Source: JBPCMN01 sp013695115
GTDB taxonomy: Bacteria > Actinomycetota > Acidimicrobiia > IMCC26256 > JACDBD01
Assembly (NCBI GenBank): GCA_051002235.1
Contig: JBPCMN010000039.1
Location: 1-35,109, forward strand
DNA: 35,109 bases
Direction: 5' to 3'
In this document: one piece after another, positions 23,350 through 29,830 of the stretch
Layout of the letters: each line of letters starts with the position of its first letter
How positions within the stretch are numbered: the first letter of the stretch is position 1
Notes under the pieces: model-generated
Told to the model about the DNA's origin: nothing
Seen by the model: the letters and a program-made list of their open reading frames with translations, nothing else
Database searches by the model: none
Made by a program: the position numbers and the translations under genes

Positions 23350-23955
23350 CTACGCCTTTCTGCGCGCGCCGTTGAGCAGGCGCTCCACGTACTTCGCGAG
23401 CATGTCGACCTCGAGGTTCACCGGGTCGCCGGGCTTTTTCGCGCCCAGCGTCGTGACCGCGAGGGTGTGCGGGACTACGGCGACGCCAAAGCCCCCCTCG
23501 CCGACCGACGTGACCGTCATGCTCACGCCGTCGACCGTGATCGAGCCCTTCTCCGCCACGTAGCGCAACAGGTCGGGTGGCGCCGAGAACCTCACCCGGG
23601 TCGAGCCGTCGGGTAGCGGGTCACGCGACTCGATGCGCCCGACCGCGTCGACATGGCCCTGCACGAGGTGGCCGCCGAGGCGGTCGGAGAGCCGCATCGG
23701 CCGCTCGAGGTTGACCGAGTCGCCCGGCTTCAGGGTTCCGAGGGCGGTGCGCTCGAGCGACTCGGTGACGGCGTCGGCGGCCCACCAGCCCTCGCCCCAC
23801 TCGACCACGGTGACGCAGCACCCGTTGACCGCGATCGACGCGCCGATCTCCACGTCCCCGAGCACGGTCTCGGCCTCGAACTCGAAGCGGGCACCGCCGG
23901 CGCGCGGTTCGACGCGGCGCACCGTGCCCAGCTCTTCCACGATCCCGGTGAACAT
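23350..23955 (-). CDS. ribE: Riboflavin synthase, alpha type
   Basis: Dismutates two lumazines to riboflavin and the ribitylamino-uracil. 201 residues made of two lumazine-binding repeats: the first from MFTGIVEELG with SIAVNGCCVTVV, the second from about residue 98 with GHVDAVGRI and SITVDGVSMTVTSV. ATG at 23953-23955 shares its A with the ribD stop (TGATG). Called ribC in mycobacteria. Confidence 0.97.
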   Translation of the reverse strand: MFTGIVEELGTVRRVEPRAGGARFEFEAETVLGDVEIGASIAVNGCCVTVVEWGEGWWAADAVTESLERTALGTLKPGDSVNLERPMRLSDRLGGHLVQGHVDAVGRIESRDPLPDGSTRVRFSAPPDLLRYVAEKGSITVDGVSMTVTSVGEGGFGVAVVPHTLAVTTLGAKKPGDPVNLEVDMLAKYVERLLNGARRKA

Positions 23956-25055
23956 CAGGCCTCGACCTCGTACTCGAGCCGCACGTCCGCGCCGAGCCCA
24001 GCCACCGAGACCAACTGCCACCGGGCCGCGTCGGCCAGCGTGGGCGGTCCGAGACCGTCGAACGCGGGGCGGGCGTCACGTCCGAGCGTCGTCGGGGCGA
24101 CGTAGGCCACGACCCGATCCACGAGGCCGGCGCCGACCAGCGCGGCGTGGACGGTCGGACCGCCCTCCACCATGGCCTGGAGGACGCCGTGGCTGCCGAG
24201 CAGCTCCAGCGCGGCCGCCAGGTCGACGCCGGAGCCGCCGGGTGCGGTCGGGATCGTCTCCACCTTGGCGCCGGCGGCCCGCCAGGCGTCGACCGCGGCC
24301 GCGTCGGCGGACTCGGAGGTCAGCACGATCGTCGGCGCCAGCGACGGGTCGAACAACGGCCCTGCGGCAGGCACGCGACCGCGCCCGTCGAGCAGCACCC
24401 GCAGCGGCTGATGTTCGACGGCACGCTCGATGTCGCGCGCCGTGAGCGCGGGGCGGTCGGCGAGCACGGTCCCCGAGCCCACCACGACCGCCTGGGAGTC
24501 GGCCCGCAACTCGTGGGCGTCGGCGCGGGCCTCGGGGCCGGTGATCCAGCGCGACGAGCCGTCGGCGGCCGCGACCCGGCCGTCGAGACTCATGGCCGTC
24601 TTGAGCAGGGCGTAGGCGCGTCCGGTACGCCGGTGGTGCAGATACGGCGCCAGTGACCGGGTGGCATCGACCGCGCCCGTGCCGATGTCCACGTCGATGC
24701 CGTGCTCCCGCAGTCGGGCGATGCCGCCTCCCCCGACCTGGGGGTCGGGATCCTCGAGCGCGACGACGACCCGGGCCACATTGGCGGCGAGGAGCGCGTC
24801 GGCGCACGGCGGCGTGCGCCCGTGATGCGAGCACGGCTCGAGCGTGACGACCGCGGTCGCGCCCTGCGCCCGGTCGCCGGCGGCGGCGAGCGCAGCCGTC
24901 TCTGCGTGGGGTGCTCCGGGTCGCTCGTGGAAACCCTCGCCCACGACGACGCTGTCGCGGAGCAGCACGCAGCCGACCCAAGGGTTGGGCGGCGCGGTCC
25001 GACGCCCCCGCTCTCCCACCTCGAGCGCCCGGGCCATGGCCCGCTCGTCCTGCAC
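23955..25055 (-). CDS. ribD: Bifunctional diaminohydroxyphosphoribosylaminopyrimidine deaminase / reductase
   Basis: Second and third steps of riboflavin synthesis. The N-terminal cytidine-deaminase-like domain (about 1-140) has HAETAAL and EPCSHHGRTPPCADAL, the zinc ligands; the C-terminal NADPH reductase domain shows KTAMSLDGRVAA, SRWITGPEARADAHELRA and EGGPTVHAALVGAGL. 366 residues if it starts at GTG 25053-25055, chosen because GGAGG stands five bases before it and QDERAMARAL follows as in relatives. An ATG at 25077-25079 would add eight residues and has no ribosome site. First gene of the rib operon, behind the FMN riboswitch. Confidence 0.95.
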   Translation of the reverse strand: MQDERAMARALEVGERGRRTAPPNPWVGCVLLRDSVVVGEGFHERPGAPHAETAALAAAGDRAQGATAVVTLEPCSHHGRTPPCADALLAANVARVVVALEDPDPQVGGGGIARLREHGIDVDIGTGAVDATRSLAPYLHHRRTGRAYALLKTAMSLDGRVAAADGSSRWITGPEARADAHELRADSQAVVVGSGTVLADRPALTARDIERAVEHQPLRVLLDGRGRVPAAGPLFDPSLAPTIVLTSESADAAAVDAWRAAGAKVETIPTAPGGSGVDLAAALELLGSHGVLQAMVEGGPTVHAALVGAGLVDRVVAYVAPTTLGRDARPAFDGLGPPTLADAARWQLVSVAGLGADVRLEYEVEA

Positions 25056-25097
25056 CGTCACCTCCGCGCCCCGGGGCATGCGGGGACGGCGCCGCGA

Positions 25098-25115
25098 GCG
25101 CGTCCGAGGACGCGC
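25098..25115 (-). promoter_or_regulatory. Hairpin between FMN aptamer and ribD, candidate expression platform
   Basis: GCGCGTCCTCGGACGCGC on the minus strand is an exact palindrome that can fold as a 7-bp stem with a CTCG loop. It lies between the aptamer (ends 25126) and the ribD ribosome site (about 25060). There is no U-tract, so if it acts it is more likely to control translation or Rho access than to terminate intrinsically. Confidence 0.4.
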
Positions 25116-25125
25116 CGGCCGTGCG

Positions 25126-25282
25126 CCCTCTCCCATCCGGACTGTGACCGTCGGCCCCGGCCTTCCCGCTGCTGCGGGTTACCGGGTCAACCACACGGAT
25201 GGCGACCGTGGGCTCGCGGGCTCCCGCGTCTCCTGTGAGACGCGACTACCGCCGGTTGGGGCTTTCACCCGTATCCCGAGGG
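25126..25282 (-). ncRNA. FMN riboswitch (RFN element)
   Basis: Flavin mononucleotide-sensing leader of the rib operon. The conserved RFN blocks are read in order on the minus strand: GGGTGAAAGCCCCAACCGGC with GGTA, then GAGCCCGCGAGCC, GACCCGGTAACCCGC, and GGGGCCGACGGTCACAGTCC with GGATG. Closing helix P1 pairs CCCTC (25278-25282) with GAGGG (25126-25130). FMN binding should lower expression of ribD-ribE-ribBA-ribH and, by operon read-through, hisG. Confidence 0.97.
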
Positions 25283-25288
25283 CTGTCT

Positions 25289-25313
25289 TCTTGACTGTTT
25301 GGTCAAGAGTATA
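25289..25313 (-). promoter_or_regulatory. rib operon promoter -10 with overlapping palindrome
   Basis: Minus strand TATACT at 25308-25313 is a good -10, placing the transcript start near 25301, about 20 bases before the FMN aptamer. Immediately after it lies the perfect inverted repeat TCTTGAC-N6-GTCAAGA (25289-25308), which covers the probable start site and could be an operator or the first hairpin of the leader. No convincing -35 is seen. The promoter lies in the short gap after the receiver-MoaB gene. Confidence 0.5.
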
Positions 25314-25364
25314 GGACGAGCCTCACCGCGGCCGAGTGAGGCGGAGGCTTCGTGGGGCCGAGGC

Positions 25365-26240
25365 CTAGTGAGGATGTTCGCCGGCGAGGAGCTCGAGTGC
25401 GTGAGGAACTGCGGGCAGGATGACGTCGAGGCATTCGAGCGCGCCGCTGGCCGAGCCGGGCAGGTTGCACACGAGCGCGGCGCCGATGGTCCCGCAGACG
25501 CCTCGTTGCAGCATCCCGTAGGGCCGACCGGGCTCGTTGCTCACCGTCCTCATCGCCTCGGCCAGACCGGGCGCCTCCCGCTCGACCACCGTGCGGGTCG
25601 CCTCGGGGGTGAGGTCGCGGGGCCCGAACCCGGTGCCGCCCGTTGTCACGACCAGGCCGGCGAACCCGGTGGTGACCTCGCGCAACGTCGTGGCCACCGC
25701 CTCGACGCCGTCGGCGGTCACCCGTTGCTCGTCGACGTCGTAACCGGTGCTGCGTAGGCGCTCGACCAGGGTGCTGCCGGAGCGGTCGTCGCGGTCGCCG
25801 GCTGCGACACCGTCGGAGACCGTCAGCACGCGCGCCCGTCGGCCCAACTTCGGCAGATTCGCACCCGGGGCGGCCCCATCGAGGACCCGCCTGACCCGGC
25901 TGAGCAGGTTGGCGGGGTCGAACGGCTTCACCACGTAGTCGCCGGCGCCCGCGATCAGCCCGACGGCCTCGTCGCGGGTCGCGCCCTCGGCGGTCAGGAA
26001 GATCACCGGGCAGTCGCTGGTGCGGGCATCGGCCTTGAGGCCGCGGCCCACGTCGAACCCGTCGGGCCCGGGCATGACGACGTCGAGGAGGATCAGGTCG
26101 GGCCGCACCCGCCGGGCGTGTTCCAACGCCTCGTCCCCGTTCCGGGCGAGGAAGACCTCGTACCCCTCGAGCTCGAGGTTGATCTTGATCGCCTCGAGGT
26201 CGTCGTCGTCGTCGGCGGCGATCAGGATCCGTTCGGCCAC
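25365..26240 (-). CDS. Response-regulator receiver fused to MoaB/MogA-type molybdopterin adenylyltransferase domain
   Basis: 291 residues. Residues 1-122 are a complete receiver domain: acidic cluster DDDDD at 10-14, phosphoacceptor Asp53 in LILLDVVMPGPDG, Thr83 in FLTAEG and Lys105 in VVKPF. After a short linker, residues 136-291 form a MoaB/MogA domain: SDGVAAGDRDDRSG, TTGGTGFGPRDLTPEAT and NLPGSASGALECLDVILPAV, which in the family adenylylate molybdopterin. Both halves look intact, so phosphorylation could gate cofactor synthesis or binding. GTG at 26238-26240 has GGAGG five bases before it and overlaps the end of rpe by 19 bases. No histidine kinase or other moa gene is nearby. The fusion is directly read; its role is inferred. 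Confidence 0.92.
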   Translation of the reverse strand: MAERILIAADDDDDLEAIKINLELEGYEVFLARNGDEALEHARRVRPDLILLDVVMPGPDGFDVGRGLKADARTSDCPVIFLTAEGATRDEAVGLIAGAGDYVVKPFDPANLLSRVRRVLDGAAPGANLPKLGRRARVLTVSDGVAAGDRDDRSGSTLVERLRSTGYDVDEQRVTADGVEAVATTLREVTTGFAGLVVTTGGTGFGPRDLTPEATRTVVEREAPGLAEAMRTVSNEPGRPYGMLQRGVCGTIGAALVCNLPGSASGALECLDVILPAVPHALELLAGEHPH

Positions 26241-26887
26241 GCCGCCTCCTTGATCGTGCGCGCCGCGACCGCGGGGTCGTCGGCGTGGAACACCGCGCTC
26301 CCGGAGACGAGGATGTCGGCACCGGCGTCGGCCGCCTGCGATGCAGTCTCGAGGTTGATCCCGCCGTCGATCTCCAGCTCCATCGGAAGGTCGCGCTCAT
26401 CGACGATCCGCCGAGCGGTCGTGAGCTTGTCGAGCACGCTGGGGATGAACGGCTGGCCCCCGAACCCGGGGTGGACGCTCATGACCAGCAGGAGGTCGAT
26501 CTCCTCCAGGTACGGGAGCACGGAGTCCAGCGGGGTCTCGGGGTTGAGGGTGAGGCCCACGCGCAGGCCGAGGGAACGCATCATCTCGAACCGTGGTCGG
26601 GGGTCGCCGAGCTCGATGTGGACCGTGCACCCGTCGGCGCCGGCGTCGGCGAAGTCGGCCAGCAGGTCCTCGGGGTTGTCGACCATGAGGTGACAGTCGA
26701 GGAAGAGGTCGGTCCGCTGGCGCAGCGACTTGACCACTGGCGGACCAATGGTGAGGTTGGGGACGAAGTGCCCGTCCATCACGTCGACGTGCAACAGATC
26801 CGCCTGGTCGCTCACGCGGTCGACCTCGTCGGCGAGCTGCGAGAAGTCGGCCGACAGGATCGAGGGCGCGAGCTTGCGTGCGGTCAT
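26222..26887 (-). CDS. rpe: Ribulose-phosphate 3-epimerase
   Basis: Interconverts ribulose 5-phosphate and xylulose 5-phosphate in the pentose phosphate pathway. 221 residues, TIM barrel: LAPSILSADFSQLADEV, LLHVDVMDGHFVPNLTIGPP (metal His and catalytic Asp), CHLMVDNP, MSVHPGFGGQPFI and LEIDGGIN (second catalytic Asp). Ribulose 5-phosphate is also the RibBA substrate, which fits its place before the rib genes. ATG at 26885-26887 is ten bases after the rsmB stop. Confidence 0.97.
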   Translation of the reverse strand: MTARKLAPSILSADFSQLADEVDRVSDQADLLHVDVMDGHFVPNLTIGPPVVKSLRQRTDLFLDCHLMVDNPEDLLADFADAGADGCTVHIELGDPRPRFEMMRSLGLRVGLTLNPETPLDSVLPYLEEIDLLLVMSVHPGFGGQPFIPSVLDKLTTARRIVDERDLPMELEIDGGINLETASQAADAGADILVSGSAVFHADDPAVAARTIKEAAWPNGS

Positions 26888-26897
26888 CGTGCTCACT

Positions 26898-28211
26898 CTA
26901 CCGGCCGCCGGTCGCGGGATCGCGGCGAAGCCGGAGCACGAACATGCCGTCGGTCCCGGCGTCGTGGGGAAGAAGCAGTGCGCCTCTCCCCCACCCTCGC
27001 CACGGCGGTCCGGGCGGCGCGAGCGCGACGAGCTCGGGGAGCTCGGCCGTGGCCCATTCGTCGACCGCAGTCGTCTCCTCGCGGGTGAGCGTGCACACCG
27101 AATAGACGAGCGTCCCCCCGGGTCGCAACACCCGCGCCGCTTCGCGCACGAGTGCACGCTGGCGCGCCGCGAGCGCAGCCACCTGGTCGGGATCGACGCG
27201 CCAGCGCGCCTCCGGACGACGACGCAACACTCCGAGCCCGGTACAGGGCGCGTCGACCAGAACGCGGTCGAAGGCACCCGCTCGCACGGGCAGCGCCCGA
27301 CCGTCGGCGGCCACGAGATCAACGGCGAGCCCGAGGCGGGAAGCCGCGCGACCCACGAGCGCGAGGCGACCGGCGTGCACATCGGCGGCGACAACCCGGC
27401 CGGTGTCGCCGACGCGCTCCGCGATCGCAGTGGCCTTCCCGCCCGGAGCCGCACAACTGTCGAGGACGAAGTCACCCGGCTCGGGGGCGAAGACGGCGAC
27501 GACCGCCTGGCTGGCCTCGTCCTGAGGTGTGGCCCGGCCCTCCGCCACCACCGCCGCCCGCGCCGGATCGCCCAGGCCGCGCGTGACCACCGCGCCGCTG
27601 CCCAGCCTGCCGGGAGCGACGGTGGCGCCGTCGGCCTCGAGCTCGCGCGCGAGCTCGTCTGTGGTCGTACGCCGCAGATTGGGCCGGAGCGTGACCGGGG
27701 CGGGCTCGTTGCCCGCGGCCAGGATGGCTAGCGCGTCGTCGCCGCCGAACCCGGTGATCAGGTACTCGACGAGCCAGTCGGGGTACGACAGGCGCGTTCC
27801 GATCGCGGCGATGTCGTCGTCGTCGGGCAACAACCAGGGTGGGCCGGTCGCGGCCACCTTGCGAAGCACCGCGTTGACCAGCGGACGGGCGCGCCGGGGC
27901 GCAACCTCGACCGTCTCCCCCACCGCCGCGTGGGCCGGGACACCCGACACGAGCTGGTGCACACCCAGGCGGAGCGCAGCCCGCACGGGCGGGTCGAGAG
28001 CACCGACAGACCGGTCGAGCGCGGGCCCCAGCCGGTGATCGAGCGCCCGCTGCGCCCGCAGCGTGCCGTACACGAGATCGGTGGCGAAGGCCCGGTCGCG
28101 CGCCACGAGCCCGCTCTTCCGGAGCGCAGCAGGCAACAGCAGGTTCGAGTACGCGCCCCCTTCCACCCGTACGAGGACGTCGAGCGCGACCGCACGCGCC
28201 GACCGCGTCAC
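26898..28211 (-). CDS. rsmB: 16S rRNA m5C967 methyltransferase
   Basis: 437 residues. N-terminal NusB-like RNA-binding domain (about 1-130: DRAFATDLVYGTLRAQRALDH, AALRLGVHQLV), then the SAM-dependent methylase: DSCAAPGGKATAIAERVG (SAM loop), VDAPCTGLGVLRRRPEARW and LVYSVCTLTREE, where the two Cys are the release and nucleophile residues. GTG at 28209-28211 overlaps the fmt stop (GTGA). The open frame continues upstream only inside fmt. Confidence 0.95.
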   Translation of the reverse strand: MTRSARAVALDVLVRVEGGAYSNLLLPAALRKSGLVARDRAFATDLVYGTLRAQRALDHRLGPALDRSVGALDPPVRAALRLGVHQLVSGVPAHAAVGETVEVAPRRARPLVNAVLRKVAATGPPWLLPDDDDIAAIGTRLSYPDWLVEYLITGFGGDDALAILAAGNEPAPVTLRPNLRRTTTDELARELEADGATVAPGRLGSGAVVTRGLGDPARAAVVAEGRATPQDEASQAVVAVFAPEPGDFVLDSCAAPGGKATAIAERVGDTGRVVAADVHAGRLALVGRAASRLGLAVDLVAADGRALPVRAGAFDRVLVDAPCTGLGVLRRRPEARWRVDPDQVAALAARQRALVREAARVLRPGGTLVYSVCTLTREETTAVDEWATAELPELVALAPPGPPWRGWGRGALLLPHDAGTDGMFVLRLRRDPATGGR

Positions 28212-29050
28212 GTGCCGAGGACGGGGGTGCCGGGATGCCCGCGCCGCCAGGCCTCCCAGGTCATGCGAGGTCTGCCCTCGGGTTGGACCTCGACGGGCTC
28301 GACGACGCCTTGATCGTTGCGCGTCGCCCGCCAGATCTTCAGTCGTTTGCCCTCGACCGTTGTCCACGCGCCCGGTCGGGGGTTGCCGGCGCGGATCACG
28401 CGCATGATCTCGTCGGCGGGGCGGAACCAGTCGATCCGGAACTCGTCGACGGTCAGCTTGTCGGCGTAGGTCGGCTCCCCCTGCTGAGGTTGCGGTTCGA
28501 GCTCGGGTACGCGCGGCAGTGTCTCGACCATGAGCCGTGTTCCCAACTCGACCAGCCTCGCTCGCAATTCCCCGGCGGTCTCGTCGGGGTCGATCGGTGT
28601 CCGCTCGCATGCGTACACCGGCCCGGTGTCGAGCCCCGAGTCGATCCGCATCACGCACACCCCGGTGTCAGTGTCGCCGGCGAGGATCGCCCGTTCGACG
28701 GGCGCGGCACCGCGCCAGCGCGGCAGCAGCGAGAAGTGGAGGTTCACGAAGCCGTGCGGCAACGCCTCGAGCAGCTCGTCCGGGAGCAGCTGCCCGAACG
28801 CCACGACCACGCCGAGCTCGGCGCCTGACGCCCAGACCTCGTCGACCACCTCCCGCGCCCGGCTCGGAGTGCGGACGTCGAGGCCGAACTCGAGCGCCGC
28901 GGCATTCACCGGGCTCGGGGCGGTGCCGCTCCCCCGTCCTCGGCGGCGGTCAGGTTGGGTGACCACCAACGCGACCTCGTGGCCGGCGTCCACGAGCGCC
29001 CGCAACGTGGGCACCGCGTCGTCGGGGCTACCGAGGAAGACCAGCCTCAT
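28208..29050 (-). CDS. fmt: Methionyl-tRNA formyltransferase
   Basis: Formylates initiator Met-tRNA with 10-formyl-THF. 280 residues, somewhat shorter than the usual 305-315, the loss being in the C-terminal tRNA-binding domain. MRLVFLGSPDDAVPTLRAL, VVTQPDRRRGRG and VNLHFSLLPRWRGAAPVERA with the catalytic Asn/His, then GDTDTGVCVMRIDSGLDTGP with the Asp, are all present. ATG at 29048-29050 gives the family N-terminus and has GGGGAGG just ahead, supplied by the end of repeat copy D. The frame is also open backward through the repeat (ASEAIGEAM), so an extended form is possible. Confidence 0.95.
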   Translation of the reverse strand: MRLVFLGSPDDAVPTLRALVDAGHEVALVVTQPDRRRGRGSGTAPSPVNAAALEFGLDVRTPSRAREVVDEVWASGAELGVVVAFGQLLPDELLEALPHGFVNLHFSLLPRWRGAAPVERAILAGDTDTGVCVMRIDSGLDTGPVYACERTPIDPDETAGELRARLVELGTRLMVETLPRVPELEPQPQQGEPTYADKLTVDEFRIDWFRPADEIMRVIRAGNPRPGAWTTVEGKRLKIWRATRNDQGVVEPVEVQPEGRPRMTWEAWRRGHPGTPVLGT

Positions 29051-29055
29051 GGCCT

Positions 29056-29136
29056 CCCCTATCGCTTCGCTCGCTGCGGGCCGGGCCAGCCAGAAAAAGA
29101 TTGGCCGGGCCGCGGACGCTCGCTCAGCCGCCACGT
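29056..29136 (-). repeat. Dispersed junction repeat, copy D (different central palindrome)
   Basis: Starts ACGTGGCGGCTGAGCGAGCG and ends CGCAGCGAGCGAAGCGATAG, matching the outer parts of copy E. The centre is replaced by a different imperfect inverted repeat, GGCCCGGCCA...TGGCTGGCCCGGCC, around a T-rich loop. Total length is larger than in copy E but the mini-ORF frame is preserved. Confidence 0.75.
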
Positions 29137-29151
29137 TCTCTGGCGCGTCAT
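29059..29151 (-). CDS. Possible 30-codon mini-ORF in repeat copy D, upstream of fmt
   Basis: ATG at 29149-29151 reads MTRQRTWRLSERPRPG..., ends PQRAKR and stops with TAG eight bases before the fmt ATG. The TWRLSER core stands four residues after the Met, the same spacing as in the open frame at 35026 on the other strand. No Shine-Dalgarno is obvious; it lies 25 bases after the def stop. Function unknown; it may only carry ribosomes between def and fmt. Confidence 0.35.
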   Translation of the reverse strand: MTRQRTWRLSERPRPGQSFSGWPGPQRAKR

Positions 29152-29176
29152 CGGTCGTGCCGCTTGCGGCAGGCGC

Positions 29177-29698
29177 CTAGAGCGCGGGGCCGTCCGGGTG
29201 ACGGGCGGCCGCGACCAGATCCTGGTCGCGTATCGCCCGCAGGGCCTGCTTGCGGACGGCGGGCTCGAGCCGGTCGAGGAGCAGCACACCGTCGAGGTGA
29301 TCGACCTCGTGGAGGAACACCCGGGCGAGCACCTCGTCGCCCTCGACCACGACCTCCTTGCCGTCGAGGTCGATGCCCCGGAGCGTGACGACCTTGGGTC
29401 GCACGATCTCGAACTTCAGGCCGGGGACCGAAAGGCACCCCTCCTCGTACGCGAACTCGCCGCTGGTCTCCACGATCTCGGGGTTCACGATGACGGTGGC
29501 GCCCTCGCCCACGTCGTAGGTGAACAAGCGCTTCTGCACGCCCACCTGGGGGGCGGCGAGACCCAACCCGATCGCCTCGTACATGGTGTCGTACATCGTG
29601 TCGACGATGCCGGCCAGGCTGCCGTCGAGCTCCTCGACTTCGCGGGCGCGCTGCTTGAGCACGGGGTCGCCGAAGAGGCGGATCGGGTACGAGGTCAT
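29177..29698 (-). CDS. def: Peptide deformylase
   Basis: Removes the formyl group from nascent proteins; metal-dependent. 173 residues with all three motifs: GLGLAAPQVGV (I), EEGCLSVPG (II, metal Cys) and HEVDHLDGVL (III, HExxH). It pairs with fmt immediately downstream, the usual formylation-deformylation duo. ATG at 29696-29698 gives MTSYPIRLFGDPVL as in relatives. It stands two bases after the TAG of the mini-ORF in repeat copy E. An in-frame extension through the repeat (ending ASEAIGM) is open but not conserved in the family. Confidence 0.97.
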   Translation of the reverse strand: MTSYPIRLFGDPVLKQRAREVEELDGSLAGIVDTMYDTMYEAIGLGLAAPQVGVQKRLFTYDVGEGATVIVNPEIVETSGEFAYEEGCLSVPGLKFEIVRPKVVTLRGIDLDGKEVVVEGDEVLARVFLHEVDHLDGVLLLDRLEPAVRKQALRAIRDQDLVAAARHPDGPAL

Positions 29699-29763
29699 CC
29701 CTATCGCCTCGCTCGCTGCGGCGCAGGGTACCTGCCCCGCGGGCGCTCGCTCGGACGCCAAGT
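29699..29763 (-). repeat. Dispersed junction repeat, copy E (reference copy, subtype 1)
   Basis: The fullest copy. Minus strand: ACTTGGCGTCCGAGCGAGCG, a near-perfect inverted repeat around GGTACC (10-bp arms with one mismatch), then CGCAGCGAGCGAGGCGATAG and GG directly before the def ATG. Confidence 0.85.
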
Positions 29764-29766
29764 CAT
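29701..29766 (-). CDS. Possible 21-codon mini-ORF in repeat copy E, coupled to def
   Basis: ATG at 29764-29766 gives MTWRP then SERPRGRYPAPQRARR and TAG, two bases before the def ATG. An in-frame ATG at 29794-29796 would add ten residues; it stands eight bases after a possible -10 (TAACCT, 29805-29810) and could be a leaderless start for the def operon. The gap between priA and def (29699-29830) holds nothing else. Confidence 0.4.
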   Translation of the reverse strand: MTWRPSERPRGRYPAPQRARR

Positions 29767-29830
29767 GCGTGGACGAATTGACCGTGCCGCATTCATTTCC
29801 CCTGAGGTTACCAGTGGGCGCGCGCGGTCC

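Noticed and set aside
25316..25364. Extra small gene between the riboswitch and the receiver-MoaB stop
   Set aside because: The short open stretches here have no start with a ribosome site and no conserved sequence; the region is best read as promoter and trailer.
29086..29122. T-rich stretch (ATCTTTTTC) in repeat copy D as an intrinsic terminator after def
   Set aside because: The T-run is in the loop of the inverted repeat, not after the stem, and fmt must be read through from def or from a promoter not visible here.
29177..29761. N-terminally extended Def, Fmt and ArgR proteins reading through the repeats
   Set aside because: The frames are open, but the extra residues (such as ASERAPAG) are absent from the families and the internal ATGs give exact family N-termini. 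Kept only as a caveat.
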